Shown here: piece after piece, positions 1 to 12,060 of the stretch
Numbering within the stretch: position 1 is the first letter of the stretch
Layout of the letters: each line of letters starts with the position of its first letter
Assembly: GCA_007258455.2 (NCBI GenBank)
Contig: VDFB02193867.1
Coordinates: 565,004,591-565,068,590, forward strand
From: Sequoia sempervirens
Lineage: Eukaryota; Streptophyta; Pinopsida; Cupressales; Cupressaceae
Length of the DNA: 64,000 nucleotides
Direction: 5' to 3'
Program-made: the position numbers and the translations under genes
The notes under the pieces: model-generated
What the model was told of the DNA's origin: nothing
Database searches by the model: none
The model's input: the letters and a program-made list of their open reading frames with translations, nothing else

Positions 1-250
1 AGTATCAGAGGCTCCTGAAAGTTGTTGGAAAACCCTAATAAAATATGCATTCGTCCATTGGTGAATGACTCCCAGACAACCTCTTGAAAGTGACTTTTGG
101 TGACTATTAAACATCATTTAGACTTTCTTAGATCTACTAGAATTTTTTTGTTTATGTCAATATTGAGCTTTATATTATTGTTTCAAGTTTGAATTGGCAT
201 AATTAAGTTGATTTTCTATTTTTTAATTTTTTTCCCAAAAGTGTTGTTTG
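1..250 (+). mobile_element. Element A (gypsy), PBS and leader, left piece
   Basis: The window opens on AGTATCAGAGGCTCC, a primer-binding-site-like string related to the TGGTATCAGAGC type. The same string opens the A leader at 27146 and 45733, where it follows an LTR. The 220 bp after it recur at 8115-8340 with about 5% difference. The piece ends where the LTR of element B begins. No coding sequence is visible. Assignment to A rests on these internal repeats. Confidence 0.7.
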
Positions 251-1831
251 TGTTGATAATTGTGACTCAAATTTCCTGGCTTGATTGCTTCCTGGAGCAG
301 TTATGCTTTCCTCCTTCATCGGCCTTAGTTAAGTCGTTGCTTTTTAAGTTTATCTAACTGAAGTTGAGGGGTTCCAAAGTTTCATAACCTCCAGAATTAG
401 TGACTGTGAAGGGAAGGCTAATTCCTTTGTTGTCGACTCGTCGTGGGTTTCAGGAACTTCGTAACCTTCGACTTGAGGTTTCGAAGTTCAGGTTTTGACC
501 GATGAAGCGATCCATTTGTTGGCAAGTCGTGGGTTCTGGGAACTTCGTAACCTCCTACATGAGGTTCTGGAGTTTGGTTCTCCAGTGATATAGTGACTTG
601 AATGTTGATGGATGTGGGGACCACTTGGAGTGCTGGGAGTTAATATTTAAGTGTTTTCTGGGAAACTTGTTGAGAATATTGTAGATTCCTTTTTGGTGCT
701 CCAGAATTGCACAAGTAGTGGATTGTGTCTTGGTAGACCCCTCACCACGACAAGCAGAATATGAAGGAGAATTGACAGTTAGAAAGTGATGGTTCGTTTC
801 CAATTGCCGATGGATGTGGGACCCGATAGGATGGTGGATTGTGTCGAAGGTCGATAGGTGGTGATGATGTGGATAGATGGAATGTGGGCCCATGTGCTCA
901 ATGGTTAACTCGGTGAATCTTGGAGAACCCTAAGCTCGATAGAGGAAGTTGATTGGATGACTTGGCAACTGTTGGCCCGATATGGTAAATTGCTAATTGA
1001 AAGTTTGTCTTATATAACGACTGGAAACCAAATTGGTATGGTTCCACACATGGGTCTGAAGATGCGGTTTTCAACTGGGATTCTCTCAGAAGGAAAAATG
1101 CTATAAAGTTGTAATACTTTGTAATAGTGTTGGAATGTTGAAGAATGTGAAGCCGAAGACCTGTGTTGGCTGAATGCTGGACTAACTGAGAGGTTGGCTG
1201 GTAAAAGTTGTGCCAACTAAGGAAGGCCGAGTTGTGAGAGAGAGGAAGATTGAGATAGGATTATGCTACTGAAATCTCTCCAGGTTAAGTGTCTTGGTTG
1301 ATCTCTTGTGTTAATCTGCACTGTATACTATGTGAGATTATTGTAACAATGTGAAGGTTGTATGGACTGAGAGGTTGATTAGGGAAATGTAAAAAGGAGA
1401 GAGGGAAATAGAATAGGGTTGCTGCCAGTTTGTCTCTAGAATGAAACAAGGTGTAATCTCTATGAAATGGGCTAAGAGCTTGAGATTGTATTGTAACTCT
1501 ATTTGTTGCTGAATAATACAATGGCTCAGATCTTTTGGAGTGTGGGGTTTTTTTACCCGAAAGGGTTTTCCCCACATAAATCTATTTGTTCTTATGTTTT
1601 GTACCATCTTTCATGTTTAATGGTTCTGTTTGTTGGATCTATTTATGCAAGTTGTTGAAACTGAATTTACATGTGCTTCTCTTAGAAGGATTAATGTGGG
1701 AATTGAATTGTGTCTAATTCCGCTTTGTGACATATTTGTACATGTTTTTGAGGAAATCTATTTGAAATTAAAGTTACCGAAATCACTACTATTCTTGGAG
1801 GTTTCTCTGAGATGACAAAATTTTCCCAACA
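251..1831 (+). repeat. Element B 5' LTR (Copia-type)
   Basis: The segment begins TGTTGATAATTG and ends CCCAACA, giving the TG...CA ends of an LTR, and is followed at once by a primer-binding site. Its partner is 6396-7991, and the two differ at roughly 10% of positions, so the insertion is old. A tandem duplication of about 86 bp lies near 440-610. A GTGGGG...CCCCAC hairpin lies at 1541-1576, near the likely R/U5 region. Confidence 0.85.
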
Positions 1832-1833
1832 AG

Positions 1834-1845
1834 TGGTATTAGAGC
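1834..1845 (+). other. Element B primer-binding site
   Basis: TGGTATTAGAGC lies two bases after the LTR end. It matches the initiator-Met tRNA type of plant Copia primer-binding site (TGGTATCAGAGC) with one C-to-T change. Confidence 0.8.
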
Positions 1846-1862
1846 CTTCTTTTGGTTGTTGG

Positions 1863-3136
1863 TGTAGACATTGAAAATATACAAATTGATATCGCACACT
1901 CGGTCTTGATCTACTAACATCGCCTCATCCTGAATTATCCCTCTATCTAACCATTTAGTCGAATAGCCTTATTTGATTAAAGTCATCATAATTCCCCTTT
2001 TAATTAAATAAATCCCTCAATTTAATTAAATTATCGTCTCTTAGTAATTAGCTAGGTCATTTCATCTTCTTATCTTTATTTAATTAAATAATCCATATTA
2101 TTTGATTAAATCTCTAAAGTTCATCTAATTAAATTAAGTAAATGAAACATTTATCTAATTTAATCTAACATCACCCCCTTTTTGTTAAATAAATAAAAAA
2201 TATTTATTTAACTAAGTCTAAATCATTCTTTTCTCATTTTGAGTTATTTAAATCCTAAAATCTAAGTCAAAATGGTCAAATCAACTAATCTCCTTTAAAT
2301 TAATCAAATCTTGATTAATCATAGTCTTAATCCATCAAATCCTCTAGATTTTTCAGCTTGCACATGAAAATCAGTTTAATTGTTTTATAAATCACCTATT
2401 TTCATTCAAAAAAGGCATCCAAGTGGGAATATTCCTCAAATTTGAAATCTCCCCCCAAAATGACTTGTCCATCCAACAAAGAATTTAAAGCTCTTACATT
2501 GTCTCTTACATGTCTCCCACTTGGCATTTAACTCATCTTTCATCCCCCCTAAACATGTTATCTCATCAAATTCAAATTTCAAACTTGCACATGGATCAAA
2601 ATGTGCTCAACCTTCATCCTATAAAATGTTGACAAGTGGCACCTTGCCATTGGTTGAATGTTAATCCCACATTGTTTCATTTTTGGCATTCATCCATCTT
2701 AGCATTCTATAAATGAAGAGCTCATCCTTCATTTTATCCATCCACCAATTGAGTAAACTTACTATACTCAAATTTAGAGCAATCTTCATCCATACATTTG
2801 AATCAATAGCTAGGTTATGCAGATTTTGGTCTTGAAGTACTCACCATCCTACATCAAAGTGGATCATTCATCAACATTCATCAAGCTTGCATCATTGGAG
2901 TTGGGAAAGGGCCAATTTTCACATCAAATTGGCACCAATTCCCCCATGGGATCAAGAGTTTTCATTGTCTTCAATAGGATTTAGCTTGCTTTATTGCTCT
3001 TTCATTTCATTCTTGTCTCTTTTCCTATTTTAAACTTTGTAAATGGATTCCATGGGGAATCCTTATTCTTGCTTGCATTTGATATCCTAATGTATTCATT
3101 TGTTTTGTTTTGCAAGTGTTTGGATTAGGGTTCACA
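1863..3136 (+). mobile_element. Solo LTR inserted in element B
   Basis: The segment starts TGTAGACATTG and ends GGTTCACA and is flanked by GTTGG (1858-1862) and GCTGG (3137-3141). The empty site survives after the 3' LTR of B (near 8018-8025), where the same context reads straight through with one GCTGG. That shows the 1274-bp insertion and its 5-bp target duplication directly. No second LTR or internal region is present, so it is a solo LTR. A TATA-like TATAAAT lies at 2708. I recognise no family. Confidence 0.85.
2708..2714 (+). promoter_or_regulatory. TATA-like box in the solo LTR
   Basis: TATAAAT lies about two thirds of the way into the solo LTR, where a pol II promoter of an LTR could sit. 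It is a sequence match only. Confidence 0.35.
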
Positions 3137-6100
3137 GCTGGTTCTGGGTATTTCTCCTGTGAAGATTCCTTAGTCTGTTAGGCTTGAGGAAATTTGAAGG
3201 AATTGGCCGATGTATTGATCCTTTGGTGAGTGGAAGTATTGTAGTATTCAAAGATAACACGTAGTTTGAAGGATGGTGAAGATGGAGTTGGTTATCTTGG
3301 AAATGATATAACCTTAATGTATGAGGTGGATTTCTTTGCTTCTTGGTTGAGTTGCAACAAAGCTTTCATATTGGGTGTTTGTGTGAGAGGCTCTGTGGTG
3401 ATATGGAGAAGCTTGGGTTGTGTCTCAGTCATGGAAGAGAGTGCTTATGCTGGGTGGTATTTCCTAGTGTTGGAAGGCATTGTATTATGTTAACCTTGAA
3501 TACTGAAGGCTATGGAGTTAATCATTAGATGGTTTGAAAGCTTTTGAAATAGCCTATCTCTTTCTCGGATGCACATGCATATTGATGGTTTTGGAATTGG
3601 CTTGAAGGGGGCCTAAAGTTCTTGAACTGTTATTTCCTTTTTTAAGGATGTATTGTACTTGCATGTTTTATGTGGTTTTGTAGGTTTTACACGTCAAGCA
3701 AAACTTGTGATTATGTGGAGTTGTTGTTAAACTATTTTCTAGACCCTGGCTTTTGGGGTGTTGCTGGATGAGATGGTTGCAGTTCTGCATGCATTCTTTG
3801 GCGTGGTATGAGGAGGTGAGATGATTTCTCTATATGAGAGTGTTGGTATGTGATTTGTCACTCAACATTCTTATGGTTTTGCTTGTGGATTCCTTGACTA
3901 TGGTGCTCGTTGTGGACATGTTTGGAAAATCGGATTTGGTCATGGTTTGGTGTTGGAGTCTTGGTGTCTACATGGTTATCTTCTTTGATATCTCGGTTTA
4001 TGATTACTAATGTGATGATGGATTTGTACGTTCAATGGAATTGATCTTCGAGTTATGTGGTTGGTGGTTTAGCTACCCATTGGCTGCAGTGAGATAACTC
4101 AGATGTGGACTGTCTATATCCATGAGATTGATGCAATGTTGGTGCAAATTTGTTAGTTGGCCTTGTTTGTGGTCACTTGTGCATTGGAGTGGTTGCTTTG
4201 GGATGAGAAGATGGATGGTGCTAAGTACCTCAATAGTTAGTTATAGGGACCTATAGCATGTTGTATCACAATGTCATGGATAGCTTGGATACATTGCTTT
4301 GTGTAAGCTTTTGATAATGATGGTAATCTCTGCTTGTTTTGGAGAACTTGGTGCTGCTTAGCATTGTTGTCAGATGGAATTTTTTTTGATTGTACCTGGA
4401 GGATTTTCAGATCAACATATGATTGGTCATGATGCTTGGAAATCTTAGATGACACATTTCAGTGGGAGCTTTAGCAGTGACTGTGGATTCATTACTTGGT
4501 GATGGATGGTCTTCTTTAGTATTGCAAATGTTACTAGGAGGAGCTCTTTGATCCCATTGCTGTAGAAGGGTTCTTTCACATTTACATGGACACTATTTGA
4601 AGATGTGCAACATATTGGAACCATGGAGGACAATTGGATTCTTTGGCTAAGGTGTTGGTGGTGCTGGATAGGTGATGTTGTTTTTGAGTTTGTTTGCTTT
4701 ATGTCATGGTATACTCTTGCTTATGGACTCGAGTTTTGACATTGTGCATGACACTTGAGACCATGGTGAAAGTCACTTAGAGCATGGTATCTCCTATGGG
4801 GGATGTGTAGATCATGGTGTCATGATAAGTTCTTGTTTCAGATGTGTGGAGCTTTGACAGTGGTCTAGAGTTTCTCTATGTTTTGAGTACATTGGTCATA
4901 TGCTTGAGAACTTCATGTTAGTGCAGTAATGCACTTTGGAGTTCAGCATGGGATGATCATTTGTAGGTGCTCATGGATACATGGAGAATAAGGTGAGGTT
5001 GTAATTCTCCTGAGATGAGAAATGTATTTTTTTCAACAGAAAGTTTGAGTAGCCTGCACCTTGGTTGGACATGAGTTCAACAAAGACCAATGAGGAAATT
5101 GCTCTTGGATGAGTCATGGTGGCTTGTATACCGTGGAGGAGCATTCTCTTTTCCCACTCTTGGTCTACTCGATAGTTTATTTGAGAGGTATTTTCCCATT
5201 ATATCTTTTAGGTGTGTTTTATGCTTTCTTTCATGATATGGATCTTGAATTGTTGTTAAATGGTTCTGGAGGATTCATAGTGGAAGGTGGAAATCTCCTT
5301 GAGCTTTTGTGTTATATCATTTAGTGATAAGAACTAGTAGGAGATAGTTATATGGGATGATTTCCTAAAATGGGAAATGAAATAGTTTGGTCTTATTTGA
5401 GAGACTTACATCCATGGTTGTTTACATGTTACATTTGTTATGCTTGATCTTGGTGATTGAATGGTTGGATGTTGTTATGGAATCTCTTTGGGATGGGAAG
5501 GAGATCATACTTGACACAACTTTCTGTTAGAAGTGTATGTAGGAGGATGTTCTATAGGTATATGTTGTACAGAGTTTTCTCTCTTTGGTCTTGGTGGTCT
5601 TCTTGACATACAGTTTCACATTGCATTGGTCTGAGGTTTAGTCGAAGCTGTAGTGATCACTAGCTTGTGGTCATGTGTTTTCACTCATGATTCTGGGAGA
5701 TGACATGGAGGTTCTTAATCTTTTTCCTTTGTTGGGTGTGGAGAACTTGGGAGATCTATGAAGACTTGTGGTGAGAGTTGTTCTTGCAGGTTATTAATTT
5801 GCAGGTTGTGCATATCATTGTGGATGTTCCTTGGTACTACATGGTTACATTTCTATGTGCTGCTATTGGTAGATTTGTAATGCCTTTGATCTTTCAGATT
5901 TGGCGCTACCCATGTAGTGGGAGTTCTTGAATGTGTTTTGTCTTCTTCGACTGTTTGGCACATGGAGCTTTCTTTTGGAGTACATGGGTTGGTTATGTTG
6001 GTGGCATAAGTTTACTAATGTTTGATACCTTTAAGGTATGGATGATTGGATGTTCTAGCACTTGCTGTGGGTGCTATTTTTAGTCACATGGGTTTATCAG

Positions 6101-6384
6101 CTGGATGGAAGCAGTCAGGATGATTGTTGTTCTAGTTGATGTTCTATCTTGTTTTCTGGAGTGATGGTGGTTTCTTGTTGTTGATATCACTGGGATATTT
6201 TGCTTGTGTTCATTAGATTGTGGCATATACGCCTTGGCTTGTTCTTTTTCCTATGGTGGATGGTTGGAACTATTGCTTGGGTTGGTGGAAATCTTGGATG
6301 TCATTGTAGGTGTCTTGGTTGGAGCATGAAAGCATTGTTTAAGATTCTATGTTTGCGTTGGAAGGAGCTAGTAAGTTCTTCGTC

Positions 6385-6395
6385 AAGTGGGAGAA
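6385..6395 (+). other. Element B polypurine tract
   Basis: AAGTGGGAGAA directly precedes the TG start of the 3' LTR. AAGTGGGAGA is the usual polypurine tract of plant Copia elements and primes plus-strand synthesis. Confidence 0.8.
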
Positions 6396-7991
6396 TGTTG
6401 AGAATTGTGACTCAAATTTCCTAGCTTGATTGCTTCCTGGAGCAGTTATGCTTTCCTCCTTCATCGACCTTAGTTAAGTCATTGGTTTTCAAGTTTATCT
6501 AATTAAAATCGTGGGGTTCCAAAGTTTCATAACCTCCCGAATTAGTGAATGTGGAGGGAAGGCTACTTCCTTTGTTGTCAGCTTGTCGTGGGTTTCAGGA
6601 ACATTGTAACCTCTGACTTGAGGTTTCGAAGTTCAAGTTTTGAGTGACAGAGCAATCCCTTTGTTGGCAAGTCATGGGTTTTGGGAACTTCATAACATTT
6701 GACATGAGGTTTTGGAGTTTGGTTCTCCAGCGATATAGCGACTTGGATGTCGACGGATGTGGGGATCACTTGGAATGTTGGGAGTTAATATTTAAGTCTT
6801 TTCTGGGAAACTTGTTGAGAATATTGTAGATTCCTTTTTGGTGCTCCAGAATTACACAAGCAGTGGATGCATGTCTTGGTGGACCCCTCACCACAACAAG
6901 ATAAATATGAAGGAGAATTGATAGTTGGAAAGCAATGGTTGGTTTCCAATTGACGACAGATGTGGGACCTGATAAGATGGTGGATTGTGTCGAAGGCTGA
7001 TAGGTGGCGATGATGTGGACATATGGCATGTGGGACCATGTGCTCAATGGTTGACTCGGTGACTCTTGGAGAACCCTAAGCTTGACGGAGGAAGTTGATC
7101 GGATGAATTGGAAACCATTGGCACGACATGATAAATAGCTAATTGACTATTTGTCTTCTATAACAATTGGAAACCGAATTAGTATGTTTCCAGGCATGGG
7201 TCTGAAGATGTAGTTTTCAACTGGGATTCTCTCAGAAGGAAAAATGCTATAAAGTTGTAATACTTTGTAATAGTGTTGGAACACTGAAGAATGTGAAGCC
7301 AAAGACCTATGTTGGCTGAAGGCTGGGGTGGCCAAGAGGCTGGCTGGTAAAAGTTGTGCTAACTAAGGAAGGTTAAGGCCGTGAGGCTGAGCTATGAGAG
7401 AGAGGAAGCTTGTGGCAAAATTATGCTGCCGAAATCTCTCTAGGTTAAGTGTCTTGGTTGATCTCTCATATTAATCTGCATTGTATACTGTGTGAGAGTA
7501 TTGTAACAATGTGAAGGTTGTATGGACTGCAAGGTTGATCAGGGAAATGTAAAAAGGAGAGAGGGAAACATAACAGGGTTGTTTCCAATTTGTCTCCAGA
7601 ATGAAACAAGGTGTAATCTCTGTGAAAAGGGTGAAGAACCTGAGATTATATTGTAACTCTATTTGTTGCTGAATAATACAATGGCTCAGATCTTTTGGAG
7701 TGTGGGGTTTTTTTACCCAAAAGGGTTTTCCCCACATAAATCTATGTGTTCTTATGTTCTGTACCATCTTTCATTTTTAATGGTTTTTTTTGTTGGATCT
7801 ATTTATGCAAGTTGTTGAAACTAAATTTACATGTGCTTCTCTCAGAAGGATTAATGTGGGAATTGAACTATGTCTGATTCCACTTTGTGACATAGTGGTA
7901 CATGTTTTTGCTGCAATCTATTTGAAATTAAAGTTACCAAAGGAACTACTGTTCTTGGAGGTTTCTTTGAGATGACAAAATTTTCCCAACA
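6396..7991 (+). repeat. Element B 3' LTR
   Basis: This 1596-bp segment begins TGTTGAGAATTG, ends CCCAACA, and parallels 251-1831 along its length. It keeps the GTGGGG...CCCCAC hairpin (7701-7736). Unusually, it is followed not by flanking DNA but by another primer-binding site and the start of another B internal region. Confidence 0.85.
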
Positions 7992-8114
7992 AGTGGTATC
8001 AAAGCCTTCTTTTGGTTGCTGGTTCTAGGTATTTCTCCTGTGAAGATTTCTTAGTTTGTCAATCTTGAGGAAATCTAGAGGAATTGGCTGATGTATTGAT
8101 CCTTTGGTTAGTGG
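7992..8114 (+). mobile_element. Second B internal start, fused to A leader
   Basis: A PBS (AGTGGTATCAAAGC) and about 120 bp follow the 3' LTR. They match B internal sequence at 1832-1862 plus 3142-3236, without the solo LTR. At about 8114 the match to B stops, inside AGTGGAAAA, and the match to the A leader (base 29 on) begins. This is a recombinant junction and not a simple insertion edge. Confidence 0.75.
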
Positions 8115-9348
8115 AAAACCCTGATAAAATACGCATTCGCCCATGGGCGAATGAGTCCCGGACAACCTCCTGAAAGTGACTTTTGGTGACTAGTAAACAT
8201 CATTTAGACCTTCTTAGATCTACTAGAAGTTTTTTATTTTTGTCAATATTGAGCTTTATATTATTGTTTCAAGTTTGAATTGGCATAATTAAGTTGATTT
8301 TCTATTTTTTAGTTTTTCTCCCAAAAGTGTTGTTTGAACTTGACCCTCATCCTGAATCATAAAGAAATATGAAGATTCTCACATTGAGATGATTCACCTA
8401 AGGGTTATTAGTCAATTCCTTGTGGGGATCTCATTTCCTAATAATATAGAAAGATAGGTCCATCATTACCCCATTGCTCATCAATCCATTTTGGTGAACC
8501 TATTTTTCTATGTTTCATTTTGGCGAACCCAACTTTTGAGCATCAGAACTTTCTAATTTTGGAGTCCTTTTTCAATCCTAGATCTAGGATTTGCATTAAT
8601 TTTTATTGCATTGCATTGATTTCCATCTCATTTAGGGTTACTTACTTGCATTAGTTTGTATCTCATTTAGGGTTTTAGGTTTGCCTATTTGCATTCTTTA
8701 AAATCTAGAAAAATTGCATATTTGCATTCTTTAAAATCTAGAAAATTCAAAAATCTTAGTCATTTTGCATAGTGTTTACATTATTGCATGATCAATCATT
8801 TACATCAAAAAAGTGAATCAAAATTGCATCTCAAATTAGGCCTTTTTGCTTGTCATTTAGCATCATTTTGCACTTGCATTTAGACTTGATTTTCTAGAAA
8901 TATGAAATTGTAACCACTTGTTTGAAACCAGAATTTGAAAAGCATAAAAATCAACTCAGAAATCTATAAATTAATTTTTAAAACCCCTAAAGCAAGAAAT
9001 ATTCACCCATGGGAAAATGAGTTCCTTATCGGGGCTTTTTTTGTATTTCTGAGCATCAAAAACACTATTCTGCCTTATGTAATCCTATATTCAGTTTGTT
9101 GTTTCAGTTTCTAAAATTTTTATTTGCTAAATTTGTTCATATTAAGGTTAACTTGTCAAATTCATTACATTGTTTGAATTCAAATTTGCATCATTTTCAA
9201 ATTTTTGCATAGTATAATCAACACATTATCTTGTTTGAAATCTATAAATTTCCTTTACATACTTGCATTACAATTTTCATTCCAAGGTGTTTGATTGCAT
9301 TTTACCTATTCTCCATTTTGGGGTGCCCCTTAGGTTTGTTAAACTTAT
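8115..9348 (+). mobile_element. Element A leader (5' untranslated region)
   Basis: The segment repeats the leader seen at 29-250 and continues into new sequence. Its first 410 bp also match 27173-27575. It is AT-rich with no convincing reading frame and leads into the A gag at 9349. It is the untranslated leader of the gypsy element. Confidence 0.65.
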
Positions 9349-10285
9349 ATGAGCTTCACAACTTGGTGTCCTATTTCCAATACTATCGCGAGACATAGTT
9401 TGAGACTCATGTCATCCCACAATACATCATTTACCATGTATCATGGGTTTTCTAACTCTTTCACTCATAGTGTTGACACTAGCCAACCCACTATGGACCA
9501 TACCATTGATACTTCATTTCCCATGACCTCCCTACCCACAACCAATGTGATTGATGTTGACATAATGGTTGCTAGTGTCCCTCAAGAGAACCTTAGGAAA
9601 ATGGATGAAGAATTTGAAAAATTGCAAGACTTTATCAGTTCTGAAAACATTGCTAGTTCTACCATTCTTGTCATAGATAACATGAGGAGAATTATTGAAA
9701 ATCAACAAGGAATAGAAGTTGTGCATAATATATCTCATATCATTAATAAACATGTCCCTAAAATGACTAGTTGTTCTCAAGCTTTGGGGTACACACAAAG
9801 TCAAGGTGGAAATCCAATTCCTCCTTCCACAACCATGACCTCTATTCTGACATACACTAATCCAATTGTTACAACAATGATACAACCTACTAGAAATGTC
9901 AATGTTTCCTTAGGAATTTCTATTGGGAATCCCTTCAGCTTTGTGCATTCAAATCTCATATCTCCTAATGCATCTCCTCTCACAAACTTACAAGTCACTT
10001 TCCCTCTGAATACATTTACACCTCCACCTTATTCACCTCCATTTCACAATAAAAACAATGATCCTGTCCTTAACCAACTCTTGCAAAATGTTTCATCCCT
10101 CCAAGAAATTGCTACATTGAGTCAAAATCAAAATGGCCAACTGTCACAATAAGTCAAAATAAACCCCTTATCCGTGGAGATATTGAGAACACAAATGCCA
10201 CAAGGTATAGAGATTCCTCAATTTGAGAAATATGGTGGGAATGGAGATCTTGTTAGTCATGTTTCTGCATATACAAATGATTTGA
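9349..10285 (+). pseudogene. Element A gag, N-terminal part
   Basis: An open frame of 267 codons (9349-10152) is rich in Ser, Thr, Asn and Pro and reads like the N-terminal half of a plant Ty3/gypsy gag. After its stop the code continues in another frame with the string PQFEKYGGNGDLVSH. This resembles the FEKYDGTGDP..H start of the gypsy capsid domain. The capsid code is then cut at 10285 by element C and resumes at 16805. Gag forms the particle that packages element RNA. Frame changes and the insertion make it non-functional. The start used is the first ATG of the frame; nothing else supports it. Confidence 0.65.
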
Positions 10286-10844
10286 TGTGGAAGGGATCTA
10301 TGACAAACATTGCTAATGTGAATGTAAAGGTGGACGAAACCTTAATGCCTTAAGCTTAACTGAAAAGACATTAAATAATGGAGCAACATGAACAATAAAG
10401 AGATAGAATTATAACACAGAACAAAAAGAGGGAAGATGACACAAGATTGATTATGGAGTTCATCTGAGTGGACTACATCTTCGGGTCTATCTCGACTAAG
10501 TGACCAATCTATTAACAATGCTTGGATGCTTTAGTACAAATTCTAAGAAGAAGAGATTTCGTGCTGCAACAAAAAGTTGTAACAAAAATCTAAACTCTAT
10601 TTCCTCCCAAAAGACTCATAAAGGTCTACAAAGGCTTACAGACAGAGTAAAATTACAACATAAGCAATTTGCAACAAAAAAGTCTACACAACTCTATCAT
10701 AATCTTCTTAGAGTAACTTTGCATCGAATGTCTTACTCTTCTTTGAGAAAATCCTCCACATCGTCTCCAATTCTTCTCTCTCCCCTCTTGAATATTTGAG
10801 AACTCACCCAAGAATGGGATGATTTGAAAAGCTTCCTAGCTCCT

Positions 10845-10853
10845 CCTTTTATA
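10845..10853 (-). promoter_or_regulatory. TATA box in the C LTR
   Basis: The minus strand reads TATAAAAGG. The equivalent place in the other C LTR (14754-14762) reads TATAAATGG, and the related LTR at the window end (63368-63376) again reads TATAAAAGG. Conservation across three copies supports a pol II promoter driving leftward transcription. Confidence 0.6.
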
Positions 10854-11117
10854 CATGAGGGTTTCCTATTTGGGTTAAAAACCTCCAAGATTACAATTTC
10901 CCATCTTTAGGGAAAATAAAAACCAATCCCCTTAAAAATCATTTAAGTTTATTTTGAGCCCTTCATTCCTTATTTCTATTTGGGCTATGTTTGTTGGGTT
11001 TTTTTTTCTTGTTTATATTTAATTTTAAAAATCCAACTAACAACCATTTAAAGGTTGTTTAGATAGGCCTCGACTTGAAAAATGGCCATATAAAACCTAT
11101 GTAAAATCTTATTTAAA

Positions 11118-11330
11118 CTGCTTCAATGGTGCAGCGGTGGGAAACAGTTTTTCTACCTAGGTTGATTGGGATTCAAATCCCGCCGACCATCCTTTTCTAA
11201 CCATTTTCAAACAGTTCTATAACAAAACAAACCGTTCATACATTTCAGTTAGGTGTGATGTGCATGGCCCAATGGTGGAGATAGGTGCTTGCATTTGGGA
11301 TGTGGGGGGTTCAAATCCCCCCACACTATT
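11118..11330 (+). other. Two tRNA-like (pol III box) modules in the C LTR
   Basis: Module one has TGGTGCAGCGG at 11127-11137, a full match to the A-box consensus TRGYNNARNNG. GATTCAAATCC, close to the B-box, follows at 11170-11180. Module two has GGTTCAAATCC at 11308-11318 in a GGGG/CCCC stem like a T-arm, with TGGTGGAGATAGG upstream at 11273. The sister LTR keeps both (15038-15091 and near 15184-15230). These resemble SINE heads or captured tRNA pieces. Confidence 0.5.
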
Positions 11331-12051
11331 TTTGGCAAATCACTCCAATGCCCATGCATTGGAGGAAACAGGCTGGAGGAGGCCTGTGGCACATCCTCAT
11401 TGTGCCACGTGTTAGTTGTTGATTGGCTAAAATTCACACATCACTTGCCATGTGAGCACCTAGTCACTATCCATGTCACCCACCACTGGGTGCTGAATCT
11501 CCTACCAACTCAGATGCCATGTGTCCACATCAGAGGCTACTATGTCAGCAATCGTATGCTGACGTCACCTTTCATACCACCAATTTAGATCTGTAATGCC
11601 ACATCACTATATGGTTGACACATGTCAAGACCTGATTGGTCCACGTCAGCATCCGTACGATGACTCATCTAATTAGTTAGCTGCTAATGTCATGATGATG
11701 TCATCATCATACCATCAAGTCACCCTAGTCAACTCGAAACTTTGACCAGCCGTTTCTCCATCATACGGGCTCCATTTTAGATGAAATGCACACCGTCGGG
11801 ATCATCTCATCAAGTTCTTTGTCTTGATGTCATTTTCACTGAATTTTGAGATGATCATTTTTTTGCCTTCTGACGGGCTCCTGGTTCCTGTTTGATCATA
11901 ACTTTGACTAGCCGTAACTTTTGTGTACAGACTTCATTTTCCACGATTCAAGTGGTGTTGGAATCATGTTTCTAAGCATTACGCCATGGTGCTGACTTCC
12001 TAAGAATTGGAGACAATTGATTTTTCATGGTTCATAGATCCTCCTAGATCA

Positions 12052-12060
12052 AACCTCTCC
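12052..12060 (-). other. Element C polypurine tract
   Basis: Read on the minus strand, GGAGAGGTT immediately precedes the TGATC start of the 3' LTR. Its place and purine content fit a plus-strand primer. Confidence 0.55.

Larger units (their letters stand above)
1832..6395 (+). mobile_element. Element B internal region, non-coding
   Basis: About 4.56 kb lies between the two B LTRs. Once the inserted solo LTR (1863-3136) is removed, about 3.3 kb remains. I find no gag, protease, integrase, RT or RNase H motif in any frame; the longest open stretches are about 75 codons and show no family signature. The strand is T- and G-rich. Copia-type LTRs, a Met-type PBS and a Copia-type polypurine tract around non-coding DNA fit a large non-autonomous (LARD-like) element mobilised in trans. 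Severe decay of a coding element is the alternative. Confidence 0.7.
10286..12051 (-). repeat. Element C 3' LTR (element on minus strand)
   Basis: On the plus strand the LTR reads TGTGGAAGGG...GATCA, and it pairs with 14196-16804. Orientation is minus because the PBS complement adjoins the right copy and a polypurine tract adjoins this one. A minus-strand TATA-like TATAAAAGG is at 10845-10853. Two tRNA-like modules lie at about 11118-11190 and 11262-11330. No convincing target duplication flanks the element. Confidence 0.8.

Noticed and set aside
11118..11190. Possible genuine tRNA gene
   Set aside because: A and B boxes are present but no acceptor stem pairs, and the same module occurs in both LTRs of the element.
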